Shown: positions 1 to 9,500 of the stretch, piece after piece
How positions within the stretch are numbered: the stretch's first letter is position 1
How the letters are laid out: the number at the start of each line of letters is the position of its first letter
Virus record (IMG/VR): IMGVR_UViG_3300048033_000777
Location: 1-51,365 of that record
Origin: a virus
DNA length: 51,365 nucleotides
Direction: 5' to 3' (one strand)
Position numbers and translations under genes: made by a program
Notes under the pieces: model-generated
The model's database searches: none
The model's input: the letters and a program-made list of their open reading frames with translations, nothing else
What the model was told of the DNA's origin: nothing

Positions 1-264
1 TACGTCAATTTTCTTGTACTCATCAGGCATAAACCATTCACTTTGACATACACCGTCAAAAGTCTTTTGATCTACATCTAATGGAATATACTTTTGTAGT
101 TTGTCTAGACCTTGTTCTTCCATAGCAGAGTTAAACTTGTCTACATCATCGTTAGCATCGCATAACACCACATGGACTTTGTCCGCATGACCTGTATAGA
201 TCATATCGATAAGATCTTTATTAGAGAATCGTGGAATACCTAGTTCATCTGTTTTCATAAGCAT
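1..264 (-). CDS. Hypothetical protein, N-terminal part only
   Basis: An open frame runs off the left edge, so only the first 86-88 residues are visible. Two in-frame ATGs (positions 264 and 258) are possible starts and neither has a clear Shine-Dalgarno. The visible part is acidic and soluble, starts MKTDELGIPRF and continues with a segment rich in Asp and Lys. No motif is recognised. It lies 10 bases downstream of the small gene ending at 274 and reads in the same direction as the structural genes, so it probably belongs to the same late transcript. Confidence 0.6.
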   Translation of the reverse strand, partial: MLMKTDELGIPRFSNKDLIDMIYTGHADKVHVVLCDANDDVDKFNSAMEEQGLDKLQKYIPLDVDQKTFDGVCQSEWFMPDEYKKIDV

Positions 265-273
265 ACACTTATT

Positions 274-513
274 TTAACTTACATTGATTAAATTGTCAAG
301 AGAATTATCATCATTATTATTATTTTGTTGTTGAATTGATAATTTAGCTCGACGAGTAATTGCTTCTTCTTTATACATTTCAAGTGCAACAGCAAGTTGT
401 TGTTGGATCTCGGGATTTCTCGACATCCAATATTTACGACCTAATTCTGAAATTTTATTTTCAATTTCAGAATCGGAGTATTGAGATAGATTATTAATGC
501 GTGGATCAAACAT
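274..513 (-). CDS. Small conserved-type phage protein (79 aa)
   Basis: A 79-residue protein with a charged, probably helical first half (IENKISELGRKYWMSRNPEIQ), then a Gln/Asn/Asp-rich linker and a short tail DNLINVS. I recall similar small proteins (start M-DPR-N, end DNLINxS) next to structural genes of marine T4-like phages, but their role is not established. Its ATG overlaps the stop codon of the gene at 513-1136 (TAATG), which suggests translational coupling. No membrane segment or signal peptide is visible. Confidence 0.7.
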   Translation of the reverse strand: MFDPRINNLSQYSDSEIENKISELGRKYWMSRNPEIQQQLAVALEMYKEEAITRRAKLSIQQQNNNNDDNSLDNLINVS

Positions 514-1136
514 TACGATAGAATACTAAATTGGCCTTTGTATTCCATGAATACAGTAATACCACCGTCAACTGTCCATACATCTACTACTTTAGGACTT
601 GTTGCACTAACTACTTTAAAATCGCCATTATCTAACGCTGCATTCCAATTTTCTTGATTAACACGCAATGTACCAGCGTTCGCAGCTTCAAATGTTAATG
701 TTCTTTCACTACCGTCATTGCTGTAAATTGCTAAACGCATTTTAGCATATACACCTGATTCTGGCCAGCCACCAAGATTAAGACGAACACTGCTTGGATT
801 GCCCATTGCCATTTTATGATATTGTGCCGAACTCCACAGGATGTTACCTTTTTCGTTAGTATCAATGTTGCCATTGTCTAATTGCTCTTCGCCTACACGT
901 TGTAATACTGCGTTTGCAAGTATATTACCTTGTAGATTATTATCAATTGTTGTATCTGATAAAGCTACTTTAACTACTGCTTTAGATTCTAAATCTTGCA
1001 AGGCAGTCTTAGTTGCTGAAAGACTTGATTGTATTGCTGCAAAGTTATCTCTAAATCCTTGGCTGTCATTGTCTTGACCTGCTACTGGATATTCTTCGTC
1101 AATTTGTTCTGGGGTAATGTTGTCGCTAGTTGCCAT
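513..1136 (-). CDS. Putative virion structural protein
   Basis: A 207-residue protein whose N-terminus carries EEYPVAGQDNDSQGFRDNF, a motif I associate with structural or fibre-associated proteins of T4-like marine phages. After a helical stretch (about residues 28-55) the rest is beta-rich and ends ITVFMEYKGQFSILS, consistent with a trimeric fibre-type fold. A GGAG Shine-Dalgarno precedes the ATG, and a late promoter (GATAAATA on the minus strand) lies 18 bases further upstream, so it is expected to be late-expressed. The exact virion location is unknown. Confidence 0.75.
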   Translation of the reverse strand: MATSDNITPEQIDEEYPVAGQDNDSQGFRDNFAAIQSSLSATKTALQDLESKAVVKVALSDTTIDNNLQGNILANAVLQRVGEEQLDNGNIDTNEKGNILWSSAQYHKMAMGNPSSVRLNLGGWPESGVYAKMRLAIYSNDGSERTLTFEAANAGTLRVNQENWNAALDNGDFKVVSATSPKVVDVWTVDGGITVFMEYKGQFSILS

Positions 1137-1154
1137 AGTGTGTTCTCCTACACT

Positions 1155-1162
1155 TATTTATC
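1155..1162 (-). promoter_or_regulatory. T4-type late promoter GATAAATA
   Basis: The minus strand reads GATAAATA, one base from the T4 late consensus TATAAATA. It is 18 bases upstream of the ATG at 1136, with a GGAG ribosome binding site between. The same GATAAATA octamer recurs before four other genes in this window. Confidence 0.7.
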
Positions 1163-1166
1163 TGGG

Positions 1167-4001
1167 TTAAATGTTAAACTTATAATTTGCGAATAGTATA
1201 TATTGCTCTCGACTCGAAGATTTAGTACTATCAATTACATATCTATCCATGTCTAAATTAAATAGTTTAAAATCAAATCCACTTGCTTCAATTGCACTTT
1301 TAATTATTTCACTAGTTCCGGGTTTACAATAACATAATACTATAGCCGGAGTATATCCTAATTCATTTACACTACCTTGTTGTTGGCTACGCATCCATAA
1401 CGGAACAAAACTTCTGTTAGTTTCGCCTACAGATCGGATACGATCTCGCATGTTATTAATATTACTAATATATCTAATAATGTCTCTATTCATTGAAACG
1501 TTAATAGCATCACTATCTGTTTTAATTACATTTGGTGTAGACGGAGCAATCTTCATTGTTGGTCCTAAACCTTCTATTATACTTAAAAGATTATCCTCAG
1601 TTCTTCCGTCAATTTCGAGTCCAAGTCCCCAATCAATTTCAATTTTACCATCTTCACGGGTTATAATTTCAAAATCTTCACCAAGTGTTACTGTAACTGA
1701 TCCGTCTCGCGTTCCTACAATAAATGTAGGCTTAATGTCAAAATCATAATATGTATCTTTTGGATTATTAGATACACTATCAGCTGTTATTTTGTTATTA
1801 TTTTTAATTGTTATTTGATTTCGTGTTCTTCCTTGTGCAGTATCGTTTGGGTCAATTACTTCTAAGTAAATAACTTCATATACAACATCATTAGTGCCTT
1901 CATTTCTAGCTTCGGCAGTCGTTAAAGCACCAACTCGATATTGTTTTCTTTTATGATTTTTTGCAGATGCACTAACAAACTCTTGAATATCTTTATTTTC
2001 AATGCCATAGTATACTGGAACTTTAACATCAGTTTGAATGCCAAAATTCGGATCACCGGGTCTATAAATATATGCCGGATTAAAGACTTCTGGATTAGCA
2101 ATAAAGTTTCTAAACTCTTGTTTAATAGTTTCTTTTAAGAAAGGTTTTAAATATATGTTACTATACTTCTTAGCTTCGGGATCTGCTACTGTAATGCTAA
2201 ACTCTCTTTTAGCAATACTGTACTTGTATTGATCTTCGGCGTTAACTGTAAATTTAAATTTTCTATCTATTGTTGATTCGGCGCCATCAAAAAATGTATT
2301 GTCGCCATTAATAGTAGTTAGCCCAGTTGTAATATAATTAAATTCTTCCCAGTATGCTAAATCATTAGTAAATATACCAGCAACACTACTTAGGTGTGTA
2401 CTTACAGCCCTGTACAAAACTTGATCTTTCTTTACAACATCTCCAGCAGTGTAACTTCGATTACCTTTCCAAAGACCGTTGTATATGTTTTGCCCAAATG
2501 CGTTTACTTGACCAACAATTTCGCCATCATATGTTAATTCTAGTCCGGGCGGAAGTTTACCGCTAGATACACTATACAGCACTGATGCATTCGTAACATT
2601 AGTAGTAGCTTCAACTCTTAATACACTAATTGCATTAGAGTTTAAGAATCCTAAGTCGGGTTGTGTAACCCATAACGTTTCTGAATTAATTTCTCCAAGT
2701 ATTCTAATCCTAAATGTTTTTGTCGATGCTGCTGTTACTTCGATATCGTCTGGAGTATAGCGAATTGCTTTAATAGTAAACTTGTATTCATTAGTTATTT
2801 CTGCTTGATACGGAACTCTGCCGGCAATTTCACCATTTGATAAATCAAGTTCCATACCTGGTGGAAGGTTACTCACAGTTTCAGGTTCGATTACTTCCCA
2901 TTCGTCAACAGTAATAGGATTAGGTACAACACCATTATAAGAATCACCACTTCGATTGCTATCAATAAATTTTGGTAACTCACCAGTTATTTCATAACGC
3001 CCGTTAGTAATTATTTCGCCAGTTGTTTTTAATTTATATGTACCTGGGTTAGTGTCTAAAAATTCATAAGACACAAATCCAACCGAACTATTTGTATCAA
3101 TAATATCTAATTGTAATGTAACATAGTTATTTGCACGTTTAATTCCTAAATCTGCAGGAGTAATCCAGATAGGTGTACGTAAGTTAGTGTTGTCAGCTGT
3201 AAATGTTCCGCTACCTACTTGTAATACTGTGTTGTCTGCACGGAAGAAATCGTCGCCTACTACAAATATTTTAAATGTTCTTCGTGCAATAGTATCACCG
3301 TCAGTAACATTAACTGTAAATTCGTAGAATCTGTTTAATTTTTTTGGTGGGCGTTCTGTATAGCTAAAGTCCCACACTGTAGTATCGTAGTAAAAACTAT
3401 CAAATCCATTCGAACTTCTGATACCGAAATCGTATCCGCCTGACGTTAAATCGTACGGGCTAGTATCGTAGAATCCGCTAGCATATATTTCACCTTTTTC
3501 GATAGCAAGTAATGGATCAACAATTCCTATAATTCTTCCATCTGCAGTCAGTGATGTTCCGGGAGGAAGTTGACCGTCGCCGTCCTTCATAAAAAAGTCT
3601 AATGTTTGTCCAGCTGCTAAATCGTCATCTTCGGCTATTAATTGGAATTCGATTGGCGAACTATCTAAAATATAAAATGTATCATTATTGCCTATTGGCA
3701 AGTCACCCGGAGGTGTAATCCAAGTAGGTTCGTCGGGACCTGTAATAGATATATTAAATGTTCTGTCTTCAAGTTTATCTTGTTGTGTTGCTCTTAACAC
3801 AACTCTAAAATTTGTAATTCGAGAAACTTCTCTCGGAGTTCCGACAATTAAATTCGAACTTAGTCTAAGTCCGGGCGGTAATTTACCACTAACAATTGAT
3901 ATAACAGAATCTTCCTTAACAGGTAAAGTAATTTCTGTTGTAACGTTTTCTTCATATACACCTAAAGATGTATTCGAGCTTTGAGTCCACAATAATGCCA
4001 T
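1167..4001 (-). CDS. Large virion protein with Ig-like (He_PIG) repeats
   Basis: A 944-residue protein. At least four copies of the putative Ig-domain signature LPPG-x-x-L followed by G-x-I-x-G are seen, starting near residues 41, 145, 379 and 483. Each is followed by a beta-rich segment ending in TFxIxIxG-like strands. Around residues 508-540 a segment of the form N-G-x-W-x-x-x-x-x-Y-x-x-G-D-V-V resembles carbohydrate-binding modules of the chitinase type. This suggests an extended surface-exposed tail or capsid decoration that may bind host glycans. It is preceded by a late promoter and sits in a run of structural genes. Exact position in the virion is inference. Confidence 0.75.
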   Translation of the reverse strand: MALLWTQSSNTSLGVYEENVTTEITLPVKEDSVISIVSGKLPPGLRLSSNLIVGTPREVSRITNFRVVLRATQQDKLEDRTFNISITGPDEPTWITPPGDLPIGNNDTFYILDSSPIEFQLIAEDDDLAAGQTLDFFMKDGDGQLPPGTSLTADGRIIGIVDPLLAIEKGEIYASGFYDTSPYDLTSGGYDFGIRSSNGFDSFYYDTTVWDFSYTERPPKKLNRFYEFTVNVTDGDTIARRTFKIFVVGDDFFRADNTVLQVGSGTFTADNTNLRTPIWITPADLGIKRANNYVTLQLDIIDTNSSVGFVSYEFLDTNPGTYKLKTTGEIITNGRYEITGELPKFIDSNRSGDSYNGVVPNPITVDEWEVIEPETVSNLPPGMELDLSNGEIAGRVPYQAEITNEYKFTIKAIRYTPDDIEVTAASTKTFRIRILGEINSETLWVTQPDLGFLNSNAISVLRVEATTNVTNASVLYSVSSGKLPPGLELTYDGEIVGQVNAFGQNIYNGLWKGNRSYTAGDVVKKDQVLYRAVSTHLSSVAGIFTNDLAYWEEFNYITTGLTTINGDNTFFDGAESTIDRKFKFTVNAEDQYKYSIAKREFSITVADPEAKKYSNIYLKPFLKETIKQEFRNFIANPEVFNPAYIYRPGDPNFGIQTDVKVPVYYGIENKDIQEFVSASAKNHKRKQYRVGALTTAEARNEGTNDVVYEVIYLEVIDPNDTAQGRTRNQITIKNNNKITADSVSNNPKDTYYDFDIKPTFIVGTRDGSVTVTLGEDFEIITREDGKIEIDWGLGLEIDGRTEDNLLSIIEGLGPTMKIAPSTPNVIKTDSDAINVSMNRDIIRYISNINNMRDRIRSVGETNRSFVPLWMRSQQQGSVNELGYTPAIVLCYCKPGTSEIIKSAIEASGFDFKLFNLDMDRYVIDSTKSSSREQYILFANYKFNI

Positions 4002-4021
4002 AGATAGTTCCTTCTATAACA

Positions 4022-4029
4022 TATTTATC
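4022..4029 (-). promoter_or_regulatory. T4-type late promoter GATAAATA
   Basis: The minus strand reads CGATAAATATG, 20 bases upstream of the ATG of the 944-residue virion protein, with a GAAGGAA ribosome binding site between. The same decamer context, CGATAAATATG, recurs at 6517-6524. Confidence 0.7.
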
Positions 4030-4036
4030 GTTATCA

Positions 4037-4750
4037 TTACGCCGGCACCGGTTCTAAAAATCCAAAATCAACAGTATTAGTAAAGTCTTCAGGATCAAGA
4101 GGTCCAAAATCTACATCATTGTTATACATAATATATTCTATAGCATTTTTAGATATTTGTCTAATTCTACCAAATTCAAACCCGCTTAGATACGGACCAA
4201 ATTCTCTTATATCGTAACCAAATACTAATCCATCTAATGGTCCATTAAATTGATTTGCATTAATAGTATTAGCATTTACAATGTTTTGACTGTTAGCATT
4301 TAATGGCGCACTTAATGTTGGAGCAGTGTCTCGAGAAATAATATTTTGTGTATCTAAATTGACTGTTAATGTTTGCCCTGCTACTGATGTTTCAATTCCA
4401 CTTCCACCTTGCAAATTTATACTTTGGCCACTACTGATAGTAATAGCTCCGTTGTCACTTATAATTAGTAGTTCGTCTAATGCATCATTAACATCGAGTG
4501 TAACAGTTGATGCATTTTCAGTTACAGTAATATTAGTTCCGCCTACAATACTTCTAAAAGACGCAACATTATCTTCCCTGCCAATAAACAATCCTGCGCC
4601 AATAGAACCGGAATTTTCAAACTGTGTTTGTTCGATAGCCCGTAAGTCTAATTCTTCAAAATTATCGTTTACTTTGATAAATGCTTCACGCAGGGCATCG
4701 CCTGTTCCGTCATTTGCTATTGTACCTGTGTTAATATATTCTATTGCCAT
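4037..4750 (-). CDS. Fibre-like structural protein with NDGTGD N-terminal module
   Basis: A 237-residue protein starting with IANDGTGDALREAFIKVNDNF, the same N-terminal module that opens the giant fibre at 6529-15987 (EGNDGTGDSIRESFRKVNENF). The module is common at the N-terminus of marine phage fibre proteins and probably attaches them to the baseplate or to a partner. The middle is a beta-rich Ser/Thr/Asn-rich shaft (residues 60-150). The C-terminus is Asp/Pro-rich. Its stop lies 35 bases before the start region of the 944-residue gene. Late expression is likely through read-through from 6517. Confidence 0.75.
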   Translation of the reverse strand: MAIEYINTGTIANDGTGDALREAFIKVNDNFEELDLRAIEQTQFENSGSIGAGLFIGREDNVASFRSIVGGTNITVTENASTVTLDVNDALDELLIISDNGAITISSGQSINLQGGSGIETSVAGQTLTVNLDTQNIISRDTAPTLSAPLNANSQNIVNANTINANQFNGPLDGLVFGYDIREFGPYLSGFEFGRIRQISKNAIEYIMYNNDVDFGPLDPEDFTNTVDFGFLEPVPA

Positions 4751-4761
4751 TTATGTCTCCG

Positions 4762-6495
4762 TTATGGTGCAGGTCTGTTAGGATCTGTACTATCATTGTT
4801 TTTAAAGTCTACTATCCATGCAACTAGTCTATCGATAGCGTCTTGTACATTATCGGGCGGATTACCCTCCCAATTAGTATTGTCACCTGGTGTATAAGAA
4901 ATACTAGGACTTAGTAATCCTGAAATTGGTGAGTTACTAAATAAAATGCTAGTCAAGTCAGATAAGTCTAATGTTGTGCTATTTGTAACTTTAACAGTAT
5001 TAGTGCCACTACCTAAATTTAAATTACCTGATGCACCGTTAGCAATATTAATTGTATCACTTGTTGTTGCAATCGTAGTTGGAGAATTGCCACCAAGTAC
5101 AACGCCTCCGGAATTTGTTATTTCTAATCCGGCATCGCCATTTTTTTGAATTTTTGCTCCGGTACTATTAACTGTAACATCATAAATGCCGCTGTTAATT
5201 ACTGCTTCGTCAGTTTCGATCCTTCCGACAATCTTACCAGCAATTCCGTCTACAAGTTGCGTACTATTATCTGCAAACACACTACCTGTAAAATCACCAG
5301 TAACAGTTAGTCCTGTAACTGTAGCGCCGTCAAAGTTTACACTAGTACCTTCTGGAAAATCAACAATTCCGCTCGAACTAGTAAGAGTTAAATTGCCACT
5401 AGCTTCGATGCTAATACTATTTGTTGCGTTTATTGTAATATTAGAAGCATTTGGAATATTAAGTGGTCCACCTGGCGACATAGTAATACCAGCAGTATCT
5501 CCAGATATGTTTAACGGTAAATTATTATTATTAACTAAACTTGCAGCAACAATATCGTCGCCAATAATACTGTTAGCTTCTATTTTATTTGCAAATATTT
5601 CTCTAGATATACCGTCAACAATTAACGAACTATCGTCACTAAACACACTACCAGTTAAGTTACCGCTAAAGTTATCAAGACTTAACCCAAATACATTAGC
5701 AAGTCCAAAGTTTACATCTCCTCGAATAGTAAGTTGATCAACATCATAAATTTCAGTTCCGGATAAAGTGTTAAACAGTCTAAATGATGTTGATTGTAAA
5801 GTAAGATATTCGTCGGTTCTAATATTAATATTTCCAGTGGCTCGATGATTGTAGTCTTCTGAGTTAACAATATTAGCTGTTAATATATCAGTGTTTACAG
5901 TATTTGCATTAATTGTACTTGTAAGATGATCAACAATTAACGAACTGTCGTCACTAAACACACTACCTATTAAGTCACCTGTATTTTTCAATTCAACAGT
6001 TAATGTACCACCAGCAATTTGTTCGTTAGTAACGTAATTAGGAACATCAGATAAATCGTTAAACGATCCGCTTGTAGCTATGTCTGCTAATCCGGTAACT
6101 TGTGTTGGAATAATATTAATTTGTGCATTGGATACAAAATTTGTATCGTTAGTAAGTTGGCTTAGTTTGGATGCTATAACAGGTTTATTTGTTATGTCTG
6201 CCCAATCGCTTGAAATACTGCTTGGCTTATTATTTAAGTCGTTGTAGTCGCCACTAAACAATGTAGGCTTATTATTTAAATCATTATAGTCATTTGATAT
6301 AGCTACTGCCGATAGTGCAGTTCCGCCTACACTTATATTTTGTGCATTAACTGTGTTAATTGTTAATGTACCTGTAGCAGAAATATCAATTGCATTTAAT
6401 ACACTACTTCCAGTTAAATCTAAATTGTCACCTGTTGGTAGTTCTTGTAGGCTTTTACCTGTTGAATCAAAAACTAACGGAAATTTATTTGCCAT
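4762..6495 (-). CDS. Tail fibre protein with internal repeats
   Basis: A 577-residue Asn/Ser/Thr-rich protein. Residues about 68-95 carry the phage tail repeat DYNDLNNKP twice plus a third variant, DWADITNKP. Further on, the motif GSVFSDDSSLIVD occurs twice and a divergent copy, GSVFADNSTQLVDG, once. Each is followed by an alternating beta-helix-like segment. The C-terminus contains a segment that may trimerise (DAIDRLVAWIVDF). These are hallmarks of long trimeric phage fibres. A late promoter lies 21 bases upstream of the ATG. Confidence 0.8.
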   Translation of the reverse strand: MANKFPLVFDSTGKSLQELPTGDNLDLTGSSVLNAIDISATGTLTINTVNAQNISVGGTALSAVAISNDYNDLNNKPTLFSGDYNDLNNKPSSISSDWADITNKPVIASKLSQLTNDTNFVSNAQINIIPTQVTGLADIATSGSFNDLSDVPNYVTNEQIAGGTLTVELKNTGDLIGSVFSDDSSLIVDHLTSTINANTVNTDILTANIVNSEDYNHRATGNINIRTDEYLTLQSTSFRLFNTLSGTEIYDVDQLTIRGDVNFGLANVFGLSLDNFSGNLTGSVFSDDSSLIVDGISREIFANKIEANSIIGDDIVAASLVNNNNLPLNISGDTAGITMSPGGPLNIPNASNITINATNSISIEASGNLTLTSSSGIVDFPEGTSVNFDGATVTGLTVTGDFTGSVFADNSTQLVDGIAGKIVGRIETDEAVINSGIYDVTVNSTGAKIQKNGDAGLEITNSGGVVLGGNSPTTIATTSDTINIANGASGNLNLGSGTNTVKVTNSTTLDLSDLTSILFSNSPISGLLSPSISYTPGDNTNWEGNPPDNVQDAIDRLVAWIVDFKNNDSTDPNRPAP

Positions 6496-6516
6496 GCTGT
6501 CTGTTCCTATTTTACA

Positions 6517-6524
6517 TATTTATC
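6517..6524 (-). promoter_or_regulatory. T4-type late promoter GATAAATA
   Basis: The minus strand reads CGATAAATATG, 21 bases upstream of the ATG at 6495. The motif sits just past the stop-codon end of the giant fibre gene, so the smaller fibre genes can be transcribed separately from it. Confidence 0.7.
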
Positions 6525-6528
6525 GTTA

Positions 6529-9500
6529 TTACGACTTGCCTACTAATACTTCAACAACCCCGTGATATTCATCGTCTTTTGTTCCAACTGCTTTACCAAT
6601 AACTTGTCCAACACCCGGCGTGTTGTTAACAATTGCATAACCTGGTACAGCACTAGTAACTAACATATCGCCCTTGGCAACCTGCCCAATTACTTTACAT
6701 GGTACACGACCTGTTAGTGCAACGGCAACTACATGCTCACCTTTTAACTCTGAATTCATTAAGTGTGCTGGATTAGTTGTTACAACACCTATAACTCGTG
6801 TATCACTTTTAGATGTACACATTGTTACTTCATGCTCGCCTCCAAGTACAAGGACTGTTCCTGGATCGTAGTCATTATCACCAAGATAATTTTCAGCTAA
6901 GTCAGCGTATTTTGCTGTAGTAGCTGTACCTGAGAATGTTGTAGCATAAACTGTGTTCCATTGTCTAGATGAGTTACCTAAGTTTCTATTGTTTGCTGTT
7001 GAGTCAGGTTCTATGTTTGAATCAACTCTACCTGTGAAGGTAACAGTGTCACTATTTGCATTGCCAAGGTCTACGTTTCCATCTACTTCTAGGTTACCAT
7101 CTACTTGTATATTTCCGTTAGTGCTAATATTACCGCCTGATGATATAGATACTCCGGTGTTACCGTAGCCGCCGGCAATACTTGCACTTGTGCCTACAGC
7201 TAAATCAGCATTTGTAGTGATTGTACTTGTAACACCTAGCGTACCTGAAATAGTTGTATTACCAGTAGTACCGTCTATTAAGAACGCTTGATCACTACCG
7301 TTATCTTTCTTAATATCTAAGTTTCCGCCTGCGGTAATATTAACGCTATTGTTAGTATTAATAGCACCACTAGTTACAGTTAACGAACCGTTTATGGTAG
7401 TACTATTGGCTGCAACTACTATTCTTTCAGATCCGTTAGTAACTAATACAATAGCATTTGCCCCAGCACTGTCAAATCCAGTTCCGGCACCAATGCTAAT
7501 ACCTGTACTGGTGTCATCTTTTTCACCTGGCGCTTCAATAAACGAACTATAAATCCACCTACTTGCTAGAGCACTAATTTCTATGTCTGCCGGAATAGCA
7601 GCGCCTTCAACTCCCCAAATACTGTTTTCTTGGAACGCACTTGCTGCTGTTGCTGCCGAACCAATATCACCTACTGAAATGTTACCGCCTGATGCTAGTG
7701 TTGGTTTAGTTTGTCCTGCAGATGAAAGGATAGTACCTTGCGTTGGAGTCTTAATGACTAGCGATCCGCCTGATTCCACCATTACTTCGTTAGTTGACGA
7801 ACTACCAATAATAAGTGAAGTTGCTTGTAGGCTACCATTTTCATTACGCCTTGCAACCGAGTTACCTGCTGAACCAATACTAACTGGCACAGTTCCGTAA
7901 ATACCTTCTTCTTGTTTTACAACTACACTACCTGAAAGGTTTACATTAGTATTAACTTCATTTACTGTTCCAATTGCGCCAGACTGGGATCCAGTTACTG
8001 AACCGTTAATGAATGTTGCAGCATTATTTGTAATAGTATTAATTACATCGATTACATAGATTGAGTTTGCTTGATATACAGTACCCTGTACTGTACCTTG
8101 TGTATTACCTTGCGAAACTACTTCACCGTCAATAGCATCAACAAATGTTGTAAAATTAAGTTTTTGACCACTAAGACCAACAATTGTTGAATCTCTAACA
8201 TCTGCATCAGTTATTGCAAACCCTTCTTTTGTAACAGTTTCAAAAGATATTTCGTCAACATCACCAGCACCTAGTTTTGATCTACCAAGTACAACATCAG
8301 TTGATATCGGCGACAGTCTATCAAGATTAATACTTCTAGGAGCTAGGCCTATATATCCGCTAGCTTTTACGTTAGTAACTGTTACGCCTGTTACTGCCGT
8401 CTTTGCAGATTCTTGACCGTTTGTATCAAAATTAGTTTTTTCAATTACATCGCTATTTGATATCCAATTATCGCTTGTTCTAATTACTACTAGTACACTG
8501 TTTGTTACGTTGTTTACAACTTCGCCAACATTTGATCCTTGATATATGTAATCGCCTGCTGTTGCAGTTAAATTCCCACTTAGTGTTAACTGTAATTCTT
8601 CTGTAAAGTTTGAACTATCAAATACTGATAAACCACGAGATGCTTGTCCTACATCGTCGCCGCTACCGTACAACCCTACACTGCTGTCTAATGTTCCTGC
8701 TCTTTCCATTAACAGCTTACTTTGTGCAATACCTGCGCTTGGGCTAATGTTAGCATTAAGTATTACATCTTCGGAAATTTGAATATCAAATTCTGCAATA
8801 GGACCTGATAATAAATCATCTAATACGGCCGGTGTTCTTGTAATTGAAAATTCAATATCACTACCTGCTGTATTTCTAGCGTTTGCAATTTCATCAAATG
8901 GTCCTCTGAGAATCTGCGCACTTACAGATGATTTAAGTCCAGTACCTTCAATATTTTCTAGATTAAAATCACCACTACCAATTGCTAGTGCATAGGTAAT
9001 AATCCAAATCGCGTTTCCTGGTTCGTTTTCGCCAACGATGGCGTCAGTTGTTTGTACAATATCTCTAATTGTAGCTGTCTTGGTACCAGTACCGTCGCTA
9101 ATTATGTCACTTACTTCAAATATACCGCCATCTGGAACACTTATTAGAGCCTTTCTCAATCCTGTGTAAACTAAGAAGTCACCTTCGTCAACATCATTTT
9201 TAGTTGACTCACGTAGCGAGTCTATGCTATCGTTTGCAAGTAATTGCAAGTCTACATAACTTTTCGTCGCTGCATCTGAGTTGCTTGTTGGAGTAGCAAG
9301 GTTTTCAATCTTAAAGCTACCCATTTGTAGATCAGCTTCCATTTCTGCTGATCCGCTCAACGGAAGGAATGTAGGTCCAATTCTATCTGACGATAGTACT
9401 TCGTTGTCATCTTTATCTCGTCCAAGCCTTCTATTAATATATTTTACAATAGCACTCTCGACCGGTATTGCATTATCAGATTCGTCAACCATTGTATCGT

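Noticed and set aside
841-1077. Plus-strand ORF opposite the structural genes
   Set aside because: A shadow frame of the minus-strand virion protein with no ribosome binding site or recognisable motif. Similar shadows occur throughout 1-16 kb (for example 5186-5737).
5260-5960. Regularly spaced repeats as a possible CRISPR array
   Set aside because: The repeats are in-frame coding repeats (GSVFSDDSSLIVD) with unequal spacing and no spacer pattern.
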